Below are positions 11,645 to 22,478 of a DNA stretch of 64,000 nucleotides, in pieces (positions within the stretch are counted from its first letter, which is position 1; the number at the start of each line of letters is the position of its first letter). The notes under the pieces were generated by a model, which saw only the letters and a program-made list of their open reading frames with translations, made no database searches and had not been told where the DNA came from. The stretch is from Macrolepiota albuminosa (taxonomy: Eukaryota; Basidiomycota; Agaricomycetes; Agaricales; Agaricaceae), in contig JAMWFC010000088.1 in assembly GCA_027475525.1 (NCBI GenBank), positions 136,757 to 200,756 of the forward strand. Reading direction: 5' to 3'. The position numbers were made by a program, and so were the translations under genes.

Positions 11645-13530
11645 ATGATTACACTCACTGTCGACCCTAACACGGAAGTAGCGCCAGACTTTACCACAGA
11701 TGAACACAGGTTCACTAGGGACGCAGTTAGACACGACAGGGACGGAATGTCCAACGACCAAGCAGCAGAAACTCTACTTAATCTGTGGAACGCGGAGCAC
11801 GAAAGAAGGAAAGCAGTGTGGGAAGCGGAGCGCGAGGAGAGAGAAGCAGAAAACAGACCTCAGGAACCAATCGACAGAGGTAACCCGCCGAGACTCGTGG
11901 TAGATGATGAAACGCTACAGTCGAGGCCGTCCAGACCACATTCCCCAGAAGTAGGAGAAAAAGCTCCAAATCTAGTCGTGGGAATGCCTGTGCCCGATGT
12001 AATCGAGTATCCGCCTGCGCGCTTCGCTATAAAGAAATTAAGGGAGCGCGAATACATTGAATTGAGTTACTTTACCCCTGAAGGCCGTGCCGAAGCTGCG
12101 AAGAACGAATCTGTGTCGGCAAGTGATGTATTCACCTTAGCAAAGGAAGAAGACGTACTGGCTCTAAAGCCTATTATAAACTTCAAGGGGTCCAAAGGAA
12201 AGGCAACCCAAGATGAGGACCTTGGGTGGGATCAACTGTGCATAGCGTCAACTAACTTTCTTGAAAACATTGTACAGGAGGAATGGCCAAATAATATGAT
12301 AGACACGATGCACACTTTCTTCTTCCGCTTAACCAACCATCAGCTGCAAAATGAAGGATCAGACGGGCTAAAGGTACTCCTCCTCTACCAAGTGCATGTC
12401 AGGAGAGAATGGCACCGTCAGATCAAGAATCCTCCCAAAGCGGGAACCTTCGATATTGGGTTGATCGACGACAGAGTCTTAAGGACTCTGAAAGACCAAG
12501 TGTACGATGCCAAGAGAAACGCAGTGATATCAGGTGAGCGGTTAATCAGTCCTGACATCCCTCTTCTGATCAGGCCTGGGCCTTTTTCACTCACCTATTC
12601 TACCATGAAGTGGTTTTTCTTTTGGGTATCTTATGTCTCCTCTCCTGTCATCCCGGTGACATACTTACACTCGCGTTATCAATTTCTGGGCTCTGCCCAT
12701 CAATCATGTGTATGGCATACTTGCACCGGCTTTATTGTCTTCGGACATCACGCTTTAACTGCTTTATCTGCATTAAATTATGGGACTTGACAGACACTCC
12801 ACATGCATATGGGTGTTCGTCCTCCCCATGCTTTATCAACGCTTTACTCTGGATTATCTGTGGCTCATGCAAACAACGCTATAATTGTGCACCTACATAT
12901 TGCTTTACTACCGTGGAACACACGGTCTGCCTAATTTGCATTAATTGCCTCGGAACTCTGCGTTTATTACCTTTTGTGTGCCATGTTGACATTATGCCCT
13001 GACGCATCGGTCGCCAACTCACATGATGAATGTGTATCTTCGAAACTATGCATTATGCACACACATCTCCAGAGCTGACCACACTGAAAAATGATGCGGC
13101 AAGCTGGAACAGCACTAACTGAGGAAAGCGCAAAAAATCTCCATCTCCCATGCACGATAAAGTGTCCCAATATGAGCGCAATGCAAAGCACAAAAAGGAG
13201 AGATCTAGGGAGACGTTTTTTCCCCAACGTGCAGGTTCATCCTCAGGCATGGCCACCATGACCAATGCAGCCTGCGCGGTATGCCTCAGTCGTCACACAC
13301 ACAATATCTGGCACTGTTCCACACGAGACTTATGGAACGGGCAAAAGGCTTATGTATCCTGAAACAAAGGAGGGAGACTCATCAGCCCCGAAGGCCAGGA
13401 ACTCTGCACTGATTGGCAGAAACCGCGAGGGTGTCGAATTTTGTCACATGAGCACAAACACGAGTGCTCTGGATGCGGAAAAAAGGATCATGGCGCTCAA
13501 AGGTGCCCTCTCGCACAACAGCTTTGAGTT
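11645..13530 (+). pseudogene. Gag-like gene of the DIRS-like element
   Basis: Exon 1 runs from ATG at 11645 to a GTGAGC donor at 12534 and encodes about 296 residues, beginning MITLTVDPN and rich in Glu/Arg near residues 45-80. A second coding block from about 13070 to 13530 contains a Cys/His cluster (CAVCLSRHTHNIWHC) and a zinc-knuckle-like HECSGCGKKDHGAQRCP, as in gag proteins of mushroom DIRS elements. Two in-frame TGA codons (13120-13122 and 13360-13362) interrupt exon 2. The 540 bp between the blocks (12534-13070) would be a long intron for this genome and might instead be an insertion. The end overlaps the reverse transcriptase frame, which is normal for these elements. Confidence 0.65.
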
Positions 13531-15373
13531 CGCCACTCCTTACAAACACCAAGCATGGGATGTGGAAATTGCCAAAGCAGGGCTCTCCGAATTTTTCCCA
13601 TCTCTGGCACACGACATCGAATTCGGGTTTGATGCCGGAAAACCACTAGTTGCACAAATCTTCACCCTGCCGAACAGAGACTCAGTCAATGACTTATCAA
13701 TCCAGTTTGATGCAATCGTTGAGGCGGAGTTGCTCAAAGGACGTTATCTTGGGCCCTTCACTTGCCAGCAGGTTGAGGACATCATCGGGAACTTTCAGAC
13801 ATCACCACTCAGCATCATCCCTAAGCCCAATAAGCCAGGCAAATACAGGCTTATACAAAACCTATCCTACCCCTACGGATCCAACGCAAACATCAGCGTG
13901 TGATCTATCAATAGTGCGATTGACTCAGCACAATTTCCATGTACATGGGGAACTTTTAACAGCATTTATCTGCTCATCTCCAGATTGCCCCTGAACTTGC
14001 AGGCAGTGACACGTGATGTTAAAGAGGCATACCGAACCGTGCCAATTAAACCGGCACAGTGGCCTGGCCTTGTTGTCAAACTGCGGGAGCCAGACTCTTT
14101 CGCCATTGATACAATGGATTGTTTTGGGCTGGGTTCAGGCTGCAGATGTTATGGCATTGTGGGTGACACAGGGGTGGAGATTCTCAGGGCAAACGGAATG
14201 GGCCCGATGTCAAAATGGGTGGATGATCACATTTTCTTCCGAATTAAGCTTGAACACCTGGACAATTACAATAAAGCCCGGCAGAGATGGGCCGAGGATG
14301 CACAAGCAGGGAGCGGAAGAGTGCATAGAGAAGGCAGAATCTGGTATCAAGGAGCAAAGAATGTCGAAGATGGGTGGAACAAATATGACAAGAATATGCA
14401 GTTCCCAATCAACGACCTTTCCAGAAGGTCTCCTAGATCCAAGAGTGACAGAGAATACTCATATGCCAAACAAGACATTGACGCAATATCAGAAATCCTG
14501 GGTATCTCCTGGGAAAAGTCCAAAGACGTCGAATTCTGTGATGCTGTCATATATATTGGCTTTCTCTGGAACGTTAGGCAGCGAGAAGTTAGCATTCCCA
14601 AACCAAAAAGAGAAAAATACTTACAAGCAATTGCCGATTGGGGAAAATCAAAGCACCACATGCTCGAAGAAGCCCAGAAGCTCTATGGGAAGTTACTACA
14701 TTCCTGCTACGTGGTTCCAAGCGGCAGAGCCTATCTCACCCATCTGGAAGCCTTCATGCGCATCTTCCATGATCGTCCATTCATGCCATGCCATCCTCCA
14801 AAAGGAACCAATGATGACCTGCGCTGGTGGCAGCGAGTACTTTGTGAACCAGTGGCAAGGCCAATTCTGGAACCGTGAGCCTATGCAAACATCAAAGCTT
14901 ATTCAGACGCAAGCTCTGAAACTGGAATTGGAGTCTTCATTGGAGACAAGTGGAGGGCGTGGAGTCTTGTACCAGGGTGGAAGGGCAAAGGAAGAGATAT
15001 TGGCTGGGCGGAAGCAGTGGGATTCTTCCTCATGGTCTTGTCGATCGCACAATCCAGGCATGACAAATGCCACATCAAGGTCTTTGGCGATAACCGAGGG
15101 GTTGTGGAAGGCTGGTGGACGGGGAGAAGTCAGAATAAACAAATCAACGAGATTTTCAAACTTGTTCACCGCACATGTGAGCAATACAACATTGCAGTAT
15201 GCACCAGATATGTTTCAAGTGAGTACAACCCCGCAGACAGGCCCTCTAGAGGGGAGTTCCCAATACAAAAGCCCTTACTGCCAGCAGTACCCATCCCTAG
15301 CAAGATCGCAAAACATGTCGTTGACATCGACGATTTGGTCCTCACAGCAGAGCCTGAGCACAGAGGAAAGTGA
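13448..15373 (+). pseudogene. DIRS reverse transcriptase-RNase H, two TGA stops
   Basis: One frame runs from ATG 13448 to the stop at 15371-15373, interrupted only by TGA at 13901-13903 and 14876-14878. Reading through gives about 640 residues. Reverse transcriptase motifs are clear: PLSIIPKPNKPGKYRLIQNLS, RDVKEAYRT with the first catalytic Asp, and SKWVDDHIFFRI with the paired catalytic Asp. RNase H follows, with AYSDASSETGIGV after the second stop, FGDNRGVVEGW, and SSEYNPADRPSRG at the end. It would copy element RNA into DNA. Both stops fall where an Arg codon CGA is plausible, consistent with C-to-T change at CpG. It overlaps the gag zinc-knuckle region upstream. Confidence 0.85.
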
Positions 15374-15545
15374 AAAAAGACTGCTAGCCAAAGCGCAGAG
15401 CCAAATGAGTTGACACTCAAACGTCAAGACAAGGCAATCCAATGTCAAACCAACGAGTGGCTCACCTACACTGAATCCTGGCAGAAACCATAGTGCCACC
15501 AACAAGTCGCACGACTCCGTACCTGGAGAGAAGAGGAGGAAGCCA

Positions 15546-16700
15546 ATGCCATACCCTGCAGGTTTGACACCAGCATGGTCCCCACTATGCCCTCACGTTA
15601 TGGCCAGAGAAAGACTCTGCTTGTGGAGACCAGCACAATCACCCAATGTCTTGACAAATGACTCTGCTCCCAGCATGCTATCTGAAGACAATCTTGCTAG
15701 AGTCTTCACAGTGATGAACGCCGCCTGGGCTGACTCTACCAAGGAGACCTACGGCACAGGACTATTGCTTTTCCACATGTTCTGCAACTTCAGGAGCATA
15801 CCAGAAGAGCAACGGGCTCCCGTCACTCTGGAAATACTCGAAGCCTTCATAGCAGCCTCTGCAGGGGCTTACTCTAAAACTACAATTGAGAATTTTCTGG
15901 CCGGGATTAGGGCATGGCACCTGTTGCATAGTGTGAGCTGGGAAATAGATGACACTCGCATGCATACCCTCCTAAAAGCAGCAAAGAGGTTAGCTCCCGC
16001 TTCCTCCAAAAAGAAAAAGAGACGTCCCTGCACAGTCGAGTTCCTAAGAACGATATGCGACCAGCTGAACATAGACTCCCCACACCCAGAACCACTCAAT
16101 GTAGCCATTTTTGCATGCGCAACAACATGCTTTTACAGCGCAGCTTGGTTAGGGGAGTTTACCATTCCCACTCTATCTGCATTTGACTCCCTCATCCACG
16201 TAAAGCTGAGTGATGTGTCGTCCTCCACTGACCGGTCAGGCCTCCAGACCACATCCTTCTTCCTCCCAAGGACCAAAACTGCGGTACATGGGGAAACCAT
16301 ATCGTGGGGAGCACAAAGTAACTCGTCAGACCCACAAGGGGCATTAGAGAAACACCTGAACATAAACGACCCTGCTCCAAATGGTCCACTGTTTGCTTAC
16401 AAGAACAAGAAAGGAAAGTCAGTGCCTCTGATGAAGAAGAAGTTTCTCAAAGTACTCACCAAGGCAGCTAGAGCCGCAAACCTGGAACCGCTACAAGGTC
16501 ACAGGATTTGCATTGGTGCCACATTAGAATATCTGCTGAGAGGAGTACCTTTCGAAGCCATGAAGGCTATAGGTTGCTGGTCCAGCAACGCTTTTTATGG
16601 ATATCTATCCAAGCATGAGCAAATTCTCACTCCCTATTTGCAAGCCGTACCTGCCTTACACAAATCTTTCTTGAGATTAATGCTCACGTTCAGAAAATGA
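15546..16700 (+). pseudogene. DIRS tyrosine recombinase with catalytic arginines replaced
   Basis: This 384-residue open frame has the N-terminal core-binding part (about residues 60-170: ADSTKETYGTGLLLF, AYSKTTIENFLAGIRAWH) and the catalytic part. The usual catalytic signature is Arg / His-x-x-Arg / Tyr. Here the first Arg position reads AWLGEFT, where family members typically have ARLGEFT. The HxxR region reads GHRICIGAT, where GHxIRIG is typical. The GRW motif after it reads GCW. The Tyr region (FYGYLSKHEQILTPY) is retained. Each lost Arg is a one-step CGN-to-TGN change (codons TGG, TGC, TGC). The protein would be expected to cut and join DNA circles into the target but is probably inactive despite an open frame. 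The C-terminus is full length. Confidence 0.8.
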
Positions 16701-17022
16701 CAAGCAAATCTTGGTGAGTAAAGCATTCTTTTCAGTCCGTGCAAGGAGCCATGCTAGGATTTTGATGGGAATCCAGCTTAGTATCCAAACGTCACGTCAT
16801 GGCCTCCTAAATTCAAGTGGAGAATTGCGGCTAACGCATTTGCTATCCAGGACATTAAACTTTCAAATCTTGCTACCAGTCATGAGGGTTTGGAGCACCA
16901 GCGAGGTGTCTCGCCCGAACATCAATACAATAAACAATACAAACTCACAAAGACATAATCTTGTTATGATAACTGTAATATATTGTACTAGCAACTGTTT
17001 AAATTGAACAAGCAGCGAAGTC

Positions 17023-17751
17023 AAAGAAGGGACCAGCCTGTGATTTTGTACTAAGGAAGGTCAGCGCCTGATTCAACATTGCATACCGACTGAAACCTGT
17101 TTGAGCAGATTTAATGTTCATGGATTCATTTGGCGGCCTCTTATCCACATGTGCATAAAATTGTAGTTTCTCTGCTGTCTTATCATTCTCTGTTTTATCA
17201 ATAATGTGGTCGATATAGATAATAGTCTTATTGCTCTCCAATGTGTATAGCTTATCGTAGGATTTTCAGTAAGTCGTATGAGTGTTTCGGTATCCAATCT
17301 CCAACAACTGCAGGAAGGATTCGATTATGAGATGATCTACGTGAGCTGTACCATGGTCTACCTAATAAGTACTTTATACACACTTTGGCAATGCAAACTT
17401 TTCTTTCCATGCCTTCATCTTTCTGACACACCGACATCAATCTAGGCTTTAAAAAAGCTATGGTGCGTAAGGTCGAACAATTTGAGAGCGAGTTTACCTG
17501 CATCTGCAGCACCTCTACCTCTGCTCCTGTAAAGCTTTTATGTTTTTTCACTGATAGTATTTATATTATAGCATGATTCCTTGTCTTATCTCCTGTGTAT
17601 ATCAGTTTTACTTACCATGTGGTCAGCCAGTCAAAATCGGTTGAGAAAGCCAGTACAAGCACGATATTCATTCATAATGAAAAAATCATACAATGTACAT
17701 AGAACAAATCATTTATCAATCCTTTCTCCTAGAGTTAACAATGTCCCCATC
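17023..17751. repeat. Conserved spacer downstream of the patatin-TPR gene, unit A
   Basis: This segment lies between the DIRS-like insertion and the stop of the minus-strand patatin-TPR gene. It aligns with 37531-38261 and 47741-48438 in units B and C; shared landmarks are TGTTCATGGATTCATTTGGC and TTGGCAATGCAAACTTTT. Frames on either strand stay open for only 60-99 residues and differ between copies, so I do not call a gene. It probably contains the 3' untranslated region of the patatin-TPR gene. Confidence 0.6.
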
Positions 17752-18939
17752 CTATCTCTTGAAAGTTCCCCATGTCAATTTCAATTTGTCCTTGAAAGAA
17801 CTGTTTGTAGAATCATTGCTATTTGTAGCTCCATGTGTAGGATGGCTTGTTGTGACTAAGCCCTCCTCTGAAGAAGGTGAAGTTGAAGTACCCTGTGAAC
17901 AAGTTGGTGTACCTTGAAGAGAGAGTTGAACATCGCCTTTCAACAAAAGTGACAACGCATTTTTGTAAACACTCCTATACTTCTATACAATATACAATAA
18001 AACTCACCTAAATACTTGTCTGATTGTTCTATTCGTCCTTCAATTGCTTCTTTGATTTGAATTTCGAGCTTTGAATTGGGTGTTTGTAGATGATATGATG
18101 GATATTCTTTATAGCCACCTGCAAACCCAAACTCCTTTGGAAAAGTGTGCCTTGGAAGATCACCTTTTTTGAATGCTTTGACTGCATTCAACAATGGCTG
18201 AAGGTCCACTTCTAGTGAAACACATTGAAGAAAATTGAAGTTTGCAGGACATTTCCTTGGCCATCTTGACTTTTTAGTCATTGAAGCTGACCAGAAAATG
18301 ATGATTTCAATCTTGAGAAGAGGCAAGTGGAAACTGCTCTTATCATATCCAAGGAATAATGTTGGCCTTTCCATGAATTCTTCTCTTTGAACAGGGTTGC
18401 ACTTTGAGTTGTGGATATACTTCCATCGTACAATCCTGCTGTAATATTCATCATTGCACTCTGCTTCTGGAAATGCTCCAATTTCCCACAAATTCTGGTT
18501 TTGTTTTGTGCTATTGGTAGAGCTATTGTCAAAGCCTATCTGTCCACTAGGACTTGTTGAGACTTGTATAGAGGCATTCCAACCTCTATTTTTTTCTTTT
18601 TTAACTGTTCTTTTTCCAACTAGACATACAGCTTTTGGTGAAAAAGCAGCAATTTCTGCTAAACAGGAATGAGGCAGAGAAGTTTGAGTTTTAACCTGGC
18701 AGAGGTCCAGAGTATAGTTATTTGTTGATCCTGTCATATAAAGCTGAGTAAATTCTACTCCCAGCACAGGATCATTCCTCCAATGTTTGATCCCTTTGTG
18801 ATATGTCTAGAATATCATCAATTACTCATCAGAGCATAAGTAACAATGAGAAATTACTCACCACAGCATCAACAGTACAACTAATAAAAAATGACTCCTT
18901 GCCATCATCACTATAGATGGTAGAAGTAAGTGGAATTTT

Positions 18940-19200
18940 GACTGTTCTGTTATTTTTGCCATGTATTCCACTTTTATCACTAGTACTTTCACCATCACTA
19001 TCATCACGACTATCACCACCATCACTGTCACCACTACCTCCACTTTTTCCTCCACCACTTCCACTTCCTCCACCACCACCACCTTTTCTTTCTTTTCCAC
19101 CACCACCACCACCTCTACCATCATTGCTCTTGCCTTTGCTTTCATCTTCACTTGTGCCTTTACTTCCAGAACTAACATCATCATTGCTTCCACTTCCACC
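18940..19200 (-). repeat. Low-complexity Gly/Ser/Asp-coding tract, copy A
   Basis: On the coding strand this codes for runs of Gly (up to six), Ser, Asp and Lys between the TPR region and the C-terminal region of patatin-TPR copy A. On the plus strand it appears as CCA/TCA/TCC triplet repeats. Copy C has the equivalent at 49650-49910 with a different length and composition, so the tract is length-variable between paralogues. Confidence 0.85.
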
Positions 19201-19869
19201 TTCAGATGTTTCACTGCTATCTTCTAATATAATGCCAGAGTTTTTCTCTACACTCATATCAATTCCTTTCCTACTTTCTTCTATAGAGTAGGATGAGGCT
19301 TCTGCAGCAATAATAATTTCAACTGTGAATACAGGACCCACTTTCTGTTGTAATAAGTCCTTGAGTCCACTGAAAATTTCAAAGTCAGCATAAAGAATAA
19401 CATATATTTCTTGTTCTGGTTCATGAAAATCAACTGTATCAGAATTGAATCCAGAATGAAGTGAATAAGTGCCAGTATAACCTGAGTTTACAAGAACTTG
19501 ATGGAACTCATTTGCATGTTGTTCAATATATGTTTGTGCAAAAGAAGGAGTCAGATATTTGCTAGAAATTCTTGGCTGAAAGTCTAAAGCACTTGATGTT
19601 TCTGAAATAACTGCTGACTGGTTCAAGTTAAATGGAGCTTGAGCCTGTTTCTGATTAATATTAGCTGCAATATTTGCTAAAGAAGGATGTACATCAGGCA
19701 TTTCAAAATGCAAATCCTGAGCAAATGACATTTTTTGTACAACTGCAGGCTGATTTAATTCTGGCACATCTTCAAACCATTTCTCATGATGAATATTAAC
19801 TTGATTTTCCAAGTTTGTTAAATGACTACTTTTAAAAGGCACTTCCTGTTTGAGTTTTTCTGTGTCTGC

Positions 19870-20890
19870 TATTTTTCTTGCTTTTTCAAAAGGTGTAGCA
19901 AAATTATACATTGCTTGAATAGTATCTGGATAGCTGCTTCCAAAGGCTTCTTTTCTGAGTTCAAGCACTTCTTGATAAAGTTTCTCTGCCTCTGCTATTT
20001 TTCCTGCTCTTTCAAGAGTTGTAGCAAGATCAGACACTGCTTGAATAATATCTGGATAGCTGTCCCAAAAGGCTTCTTTTCTGATTTTAAGTATTTCTTG
20101 ATAAAGTTTCTCTGCTTCTGCTATTTTTCCTGCTCTTCCAAGAGTTGTAGCAAGATTAGACATTGCTTGAATAGTATCTGGATGACTACTTCCAAAGACT
20201 TTTTTTCTAATTTTGAATACTTCTTGGTCAAGCTCTTCTGCCTCTGTTATTTTTCCTACTATTCCAAGAGTTGTAGCAAGATTAGACATTGCTTGAATAG
20301 TATCTGGATGACTGCTTCCAAGGACTTCTTTTTTGATTTTGAATGCTTGTTGGTCAAGCTCTTCTGCCTCTATTATTTTTCCTACTATTCCAAGAGTTGT
20401 AGCAAAATTAGACATTGCTTGAACAGTATCTGGATGGCTGCTTCCAAAAGCTTCTTTTCTGAGTTTAAACACTTCTTGATAAAGTTTCTCTGCCTCTGCT
20501 ATTTTTCCTGCTCTGTTAACTGTTGTAGCAAGAGCAGACACTGCTTGAATAGTATTTGGATGGCTGCTCCCAAAGGCTTTTTTTCTGAGTTGAACTTCTT
20601 GAAAAAGTTTTTCTGCTTCTGCTATTTTTCCTGCTCTTTTAAGAGTTGTAGCAAGATTAGACATTGCTTGAATAGTATCTAGATGACTGCTCCCAAAGAC
20701 TTTTTTTCTGATTTTGAATACTTCTTGGTCAAGCTCTTCTGCTTCTGTTATTTTTCCTTCTCTTCCAAAAATTGTAGCAAGATTAAACATTGGCTTAATA
20801 GTTTTTTGATAGCTGCTCCCAAAGATTTTCCTTGTGAATTCAAGCTTTTTTTGCAAAGATTCCTCTCTCTTTCCTAATTTTTCTTCTTTT
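19870..20890 (-). repeat. 126-bp tandem repeats encoding eight TPRs, copy A
   Basis: The coding strand holds eight 42-residue units ending in GSSHPDTIQAM-like blocks. Neighbouring units are very similar; two consecutive ones share GIVGKITEAEELDQ-like and SSHPDTIQAMSNLATTL segments almost unchanged. The period is exactly 126 bp in most units. TPRs of this kinesin-light-chain type form a superhelical ligand-binding surface in many fungal NLRs. Confidence 0.85.
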
Positions 20891-22119
20891 TCAAGAATTT
20901 CAAGAGTTGTTTTTTTAGAACATGTATATAAATTTATTATGAGACTATTCAATTTCTTTGCAACTTTAGCCTGATGCAAATAAAACAGAACATCACTTTT
21001 AATTTCTTCTAATCTATTCCAATCATCAAAAGCCCTCTTTTGAAGCCCTGGATTTATATTCAATCTGTAAAACAGATTAGGCATTTGTACAAAATGCTTT
21101 TCCAGGCTTTCAGCTACCACTTCACAATTAAAAATTATCTGCTGAGAGAGCTCCGATATTTTTTGGCCAAAAATAATATTAGATATTGAAGAAATAGTCC
21201 CTAAAAAACCTGCTCCTATATTCACCAAACATGCTACTGGCTGAGAGAGACTAAAAATATTTATAGCCTCTTTCCAAGCAAGATTGGATGGATTGCTATA
21301 ATAGAGACCTGCATCAACAAAAGTTTCATAAATTCCACCAAAACTGATAGACACAGGCTCAAAAAAGTCAGCAGCAGCAGTGGTGGCACAAGCTGCTTGC
21401 ACTACTGTATAATTAATATCTTGATTGAATTCTTCTTTATATGTTTTGAAAATCCAGGGTATCTTGTCACCAGAAGTGACAGCCACAACAAAACTTTGTA
21501 ATAACAGTTTTAGTTGAGATGTAATAATGAAAAACACTTGAATACCTTTTGCAGAGAGGATCATCCTCTAGCATCAACACATCCTCTGGAAATCCAGCAG
21601 ATTGTACAATGTCTCTCATACTAGACTCAAAGACAGTTGCCTCAAACTTTCCATTCTGAAGGCTCCATTTCTTGCCATCAGAGTAGACCTGCTGGCTGAA
21701 CCAGATATACTTCTCGATAGCCAGGTCAATAGGCATACGGAGGCGACCAAGCATCAATGCAATTACCCTGATATAGCAGTTTTGAAAATTGAATGTTGTA
21801 GTGATACTTGGTCACATACCCTCCTGTTCCAGCTCCACCGATGATATCAAAATATTCACAAGGCTTAGGCATAATTTCAGTGTTCTCCAGGCGCATAAGA
21901 CGAAGCATAATTTCTCAAATGATCAAGAGCTCAGACAGGCCACGTATACCGCCGTCATCTGGACAATCATTCCCCATAACGTCAGAAATCATAATTTGCG
22001 GTCAAAAGAGCCTACCTAAGGATAAAATCCTCAAACCGTGTTGTTTTTGATCTGTGTTTATGTTCTGCATCGAGGCGTGCATCGTTGAACTTGAAGACAT
22101 GATGGGGTGAAGGAAAGAG

Positions 22120-22124
22120 AGGAT
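22120..22124. other. Target site duplication of the copia element, left
   Basis: AGGAT here is repeated at 27300-27304, immediately outside the other LTR. The empty sites in unit B (about 40180) and unit C (about 53230) have a single GGATTCTAT-like sequence, confirming the insertion point. Confidence 0.9.
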
Positions 22125-22478
22125 TGTCGCAGCATATTGCAATAATGTATATTCGATAATATAGTACAAGTTTAATCTGGAGTCAAGAAACAAAGATGGT
22201 TTTGTATGTTAGTATAAGTAATAAATCAAATATAATGTAAACGTCACCTGGAGTCAAGAAACAAAGATGGTTTCGACTCCAGGAAACAGGGGTCTTTTAA
22301 CTACACGAATTGATAAGACATTTGGAGCTCTGTGGAGAGCATTTTGAATGACGATAAGTAATCAATATAAAAGAATTTGAAAAAACTGAGATAATAGTAA
22401 AACATACGATAGTATTACACTATTGCGTGACGTTATACGCAATAGTACTGCCAAAGCTGCTAGTCATTTTCTTCGTCA
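22125..22478 (-). repeat. Copia 3' LTR
   Basis: 354 bp, identical to 26946-27299 except for three sites: TG instead of CG once and CA instead of CG twice. It contains the last codons and stop (22460-22462) of the polyprotein. It lies directly upstream of, and in the same orientation as, patatin-TPR copy A, so it could act as a promoter for that gene. Confidence 0.95.

Larger units (their letters stand above)
11422..17022 (+). mobile_element. DIRS-like retrotransposon with tyrosine recombinase
   Basis: Units B (about 37525) and C (about 47735) provide the uninterrupted sequence: GACAGGCGAAG is followed directly by AAGG. In unit A the same flanks are separated by about 5.6 kb, so the borders are near 11421 and 17022, uncertain by roughly 20 bp. 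Inside, in order and all on the plus strand, are a gag-like gene with two zinc-binding clusters, a reverse transcriptase-RNase H gene and a tyrosine recombinase gene. That gene order and the recombinase in place of a DDE integrase define the DIRS group. I did not find long terminal repeats. Several in-frame TGA codons show the copy is dead. Confidence 0.85.
17752..22100 (-). pseudogene. Patatin-TPR protein, copy A, one in-frame TGA
   Basis: Six exons (22016-22100, 21820-21958, 21546-21767, 18862-21493, 18008-18806, 17752-17936) give 4062 nt and 1353 residues if the TGA at 21915-21917 is read through; B and C have Arg-coding sequence there. The patatin-like lipase domain starts RILSLDDGGIRGLSEL. 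The nucleophile motif usually GxSxG is GGAGTGG, so the Ser is Gly; the Asp is kept in FVDAGLYYSNP. Eight kinesin-light-chain-type TPRs of 42 residues follow (core FGSSHPDTIQAMSNLATTL), then a Gly/Ser/Asp-rich linker and an unrecognised C-terminal region of about 330 residues. There is no NB-ARC or NACHT domain. The copia element lies 20-24 bp upstream of the ATG on the same strand. Most likely a recently inactivated gene; initiation at a downstream ATG would lose the oxyanion motif. Confidence 0.8.

Noticed and set aside
11411..17030. Possible 5-bp target duplication (CGAAG / CAAAG) around the DIRS-like element
   Set aside because: DIRS elements normally make no target duplication, the two pentamers differ, and the exact ends are uncertain; the similarity may be chance.
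17940..18767. Separate gene downstream of the TPR gene
   Set aside because: It is the C-terminal exon; a GT-AG intron of 55 bp joins it in frame in copies A and C.
18917..19291. Pro/Ser- and Thr-rich frames over triplet repeats
   Set aside because: They are other-frame and antisense readings of the Gly/Ser/Asp-rich linker of patatin-TPR copy A.
19822..20877. Long plus-strand Cys/Phe-rich repetitive reading frames (286 residues and a continuation)
   Set aside because: They are the antisense shadow of the 126-bp TPR repeats; the minus-strand frame has TPR consensus, splice sites and paralogues.
21467..21757. Separate small gene starting MMLGRLRMPIDLAIEKY
   Set aside because: It is exon 3 of patatin-TPR copy A; the splice joins GAGTGG to VIALMLGRLRM in all three copies.
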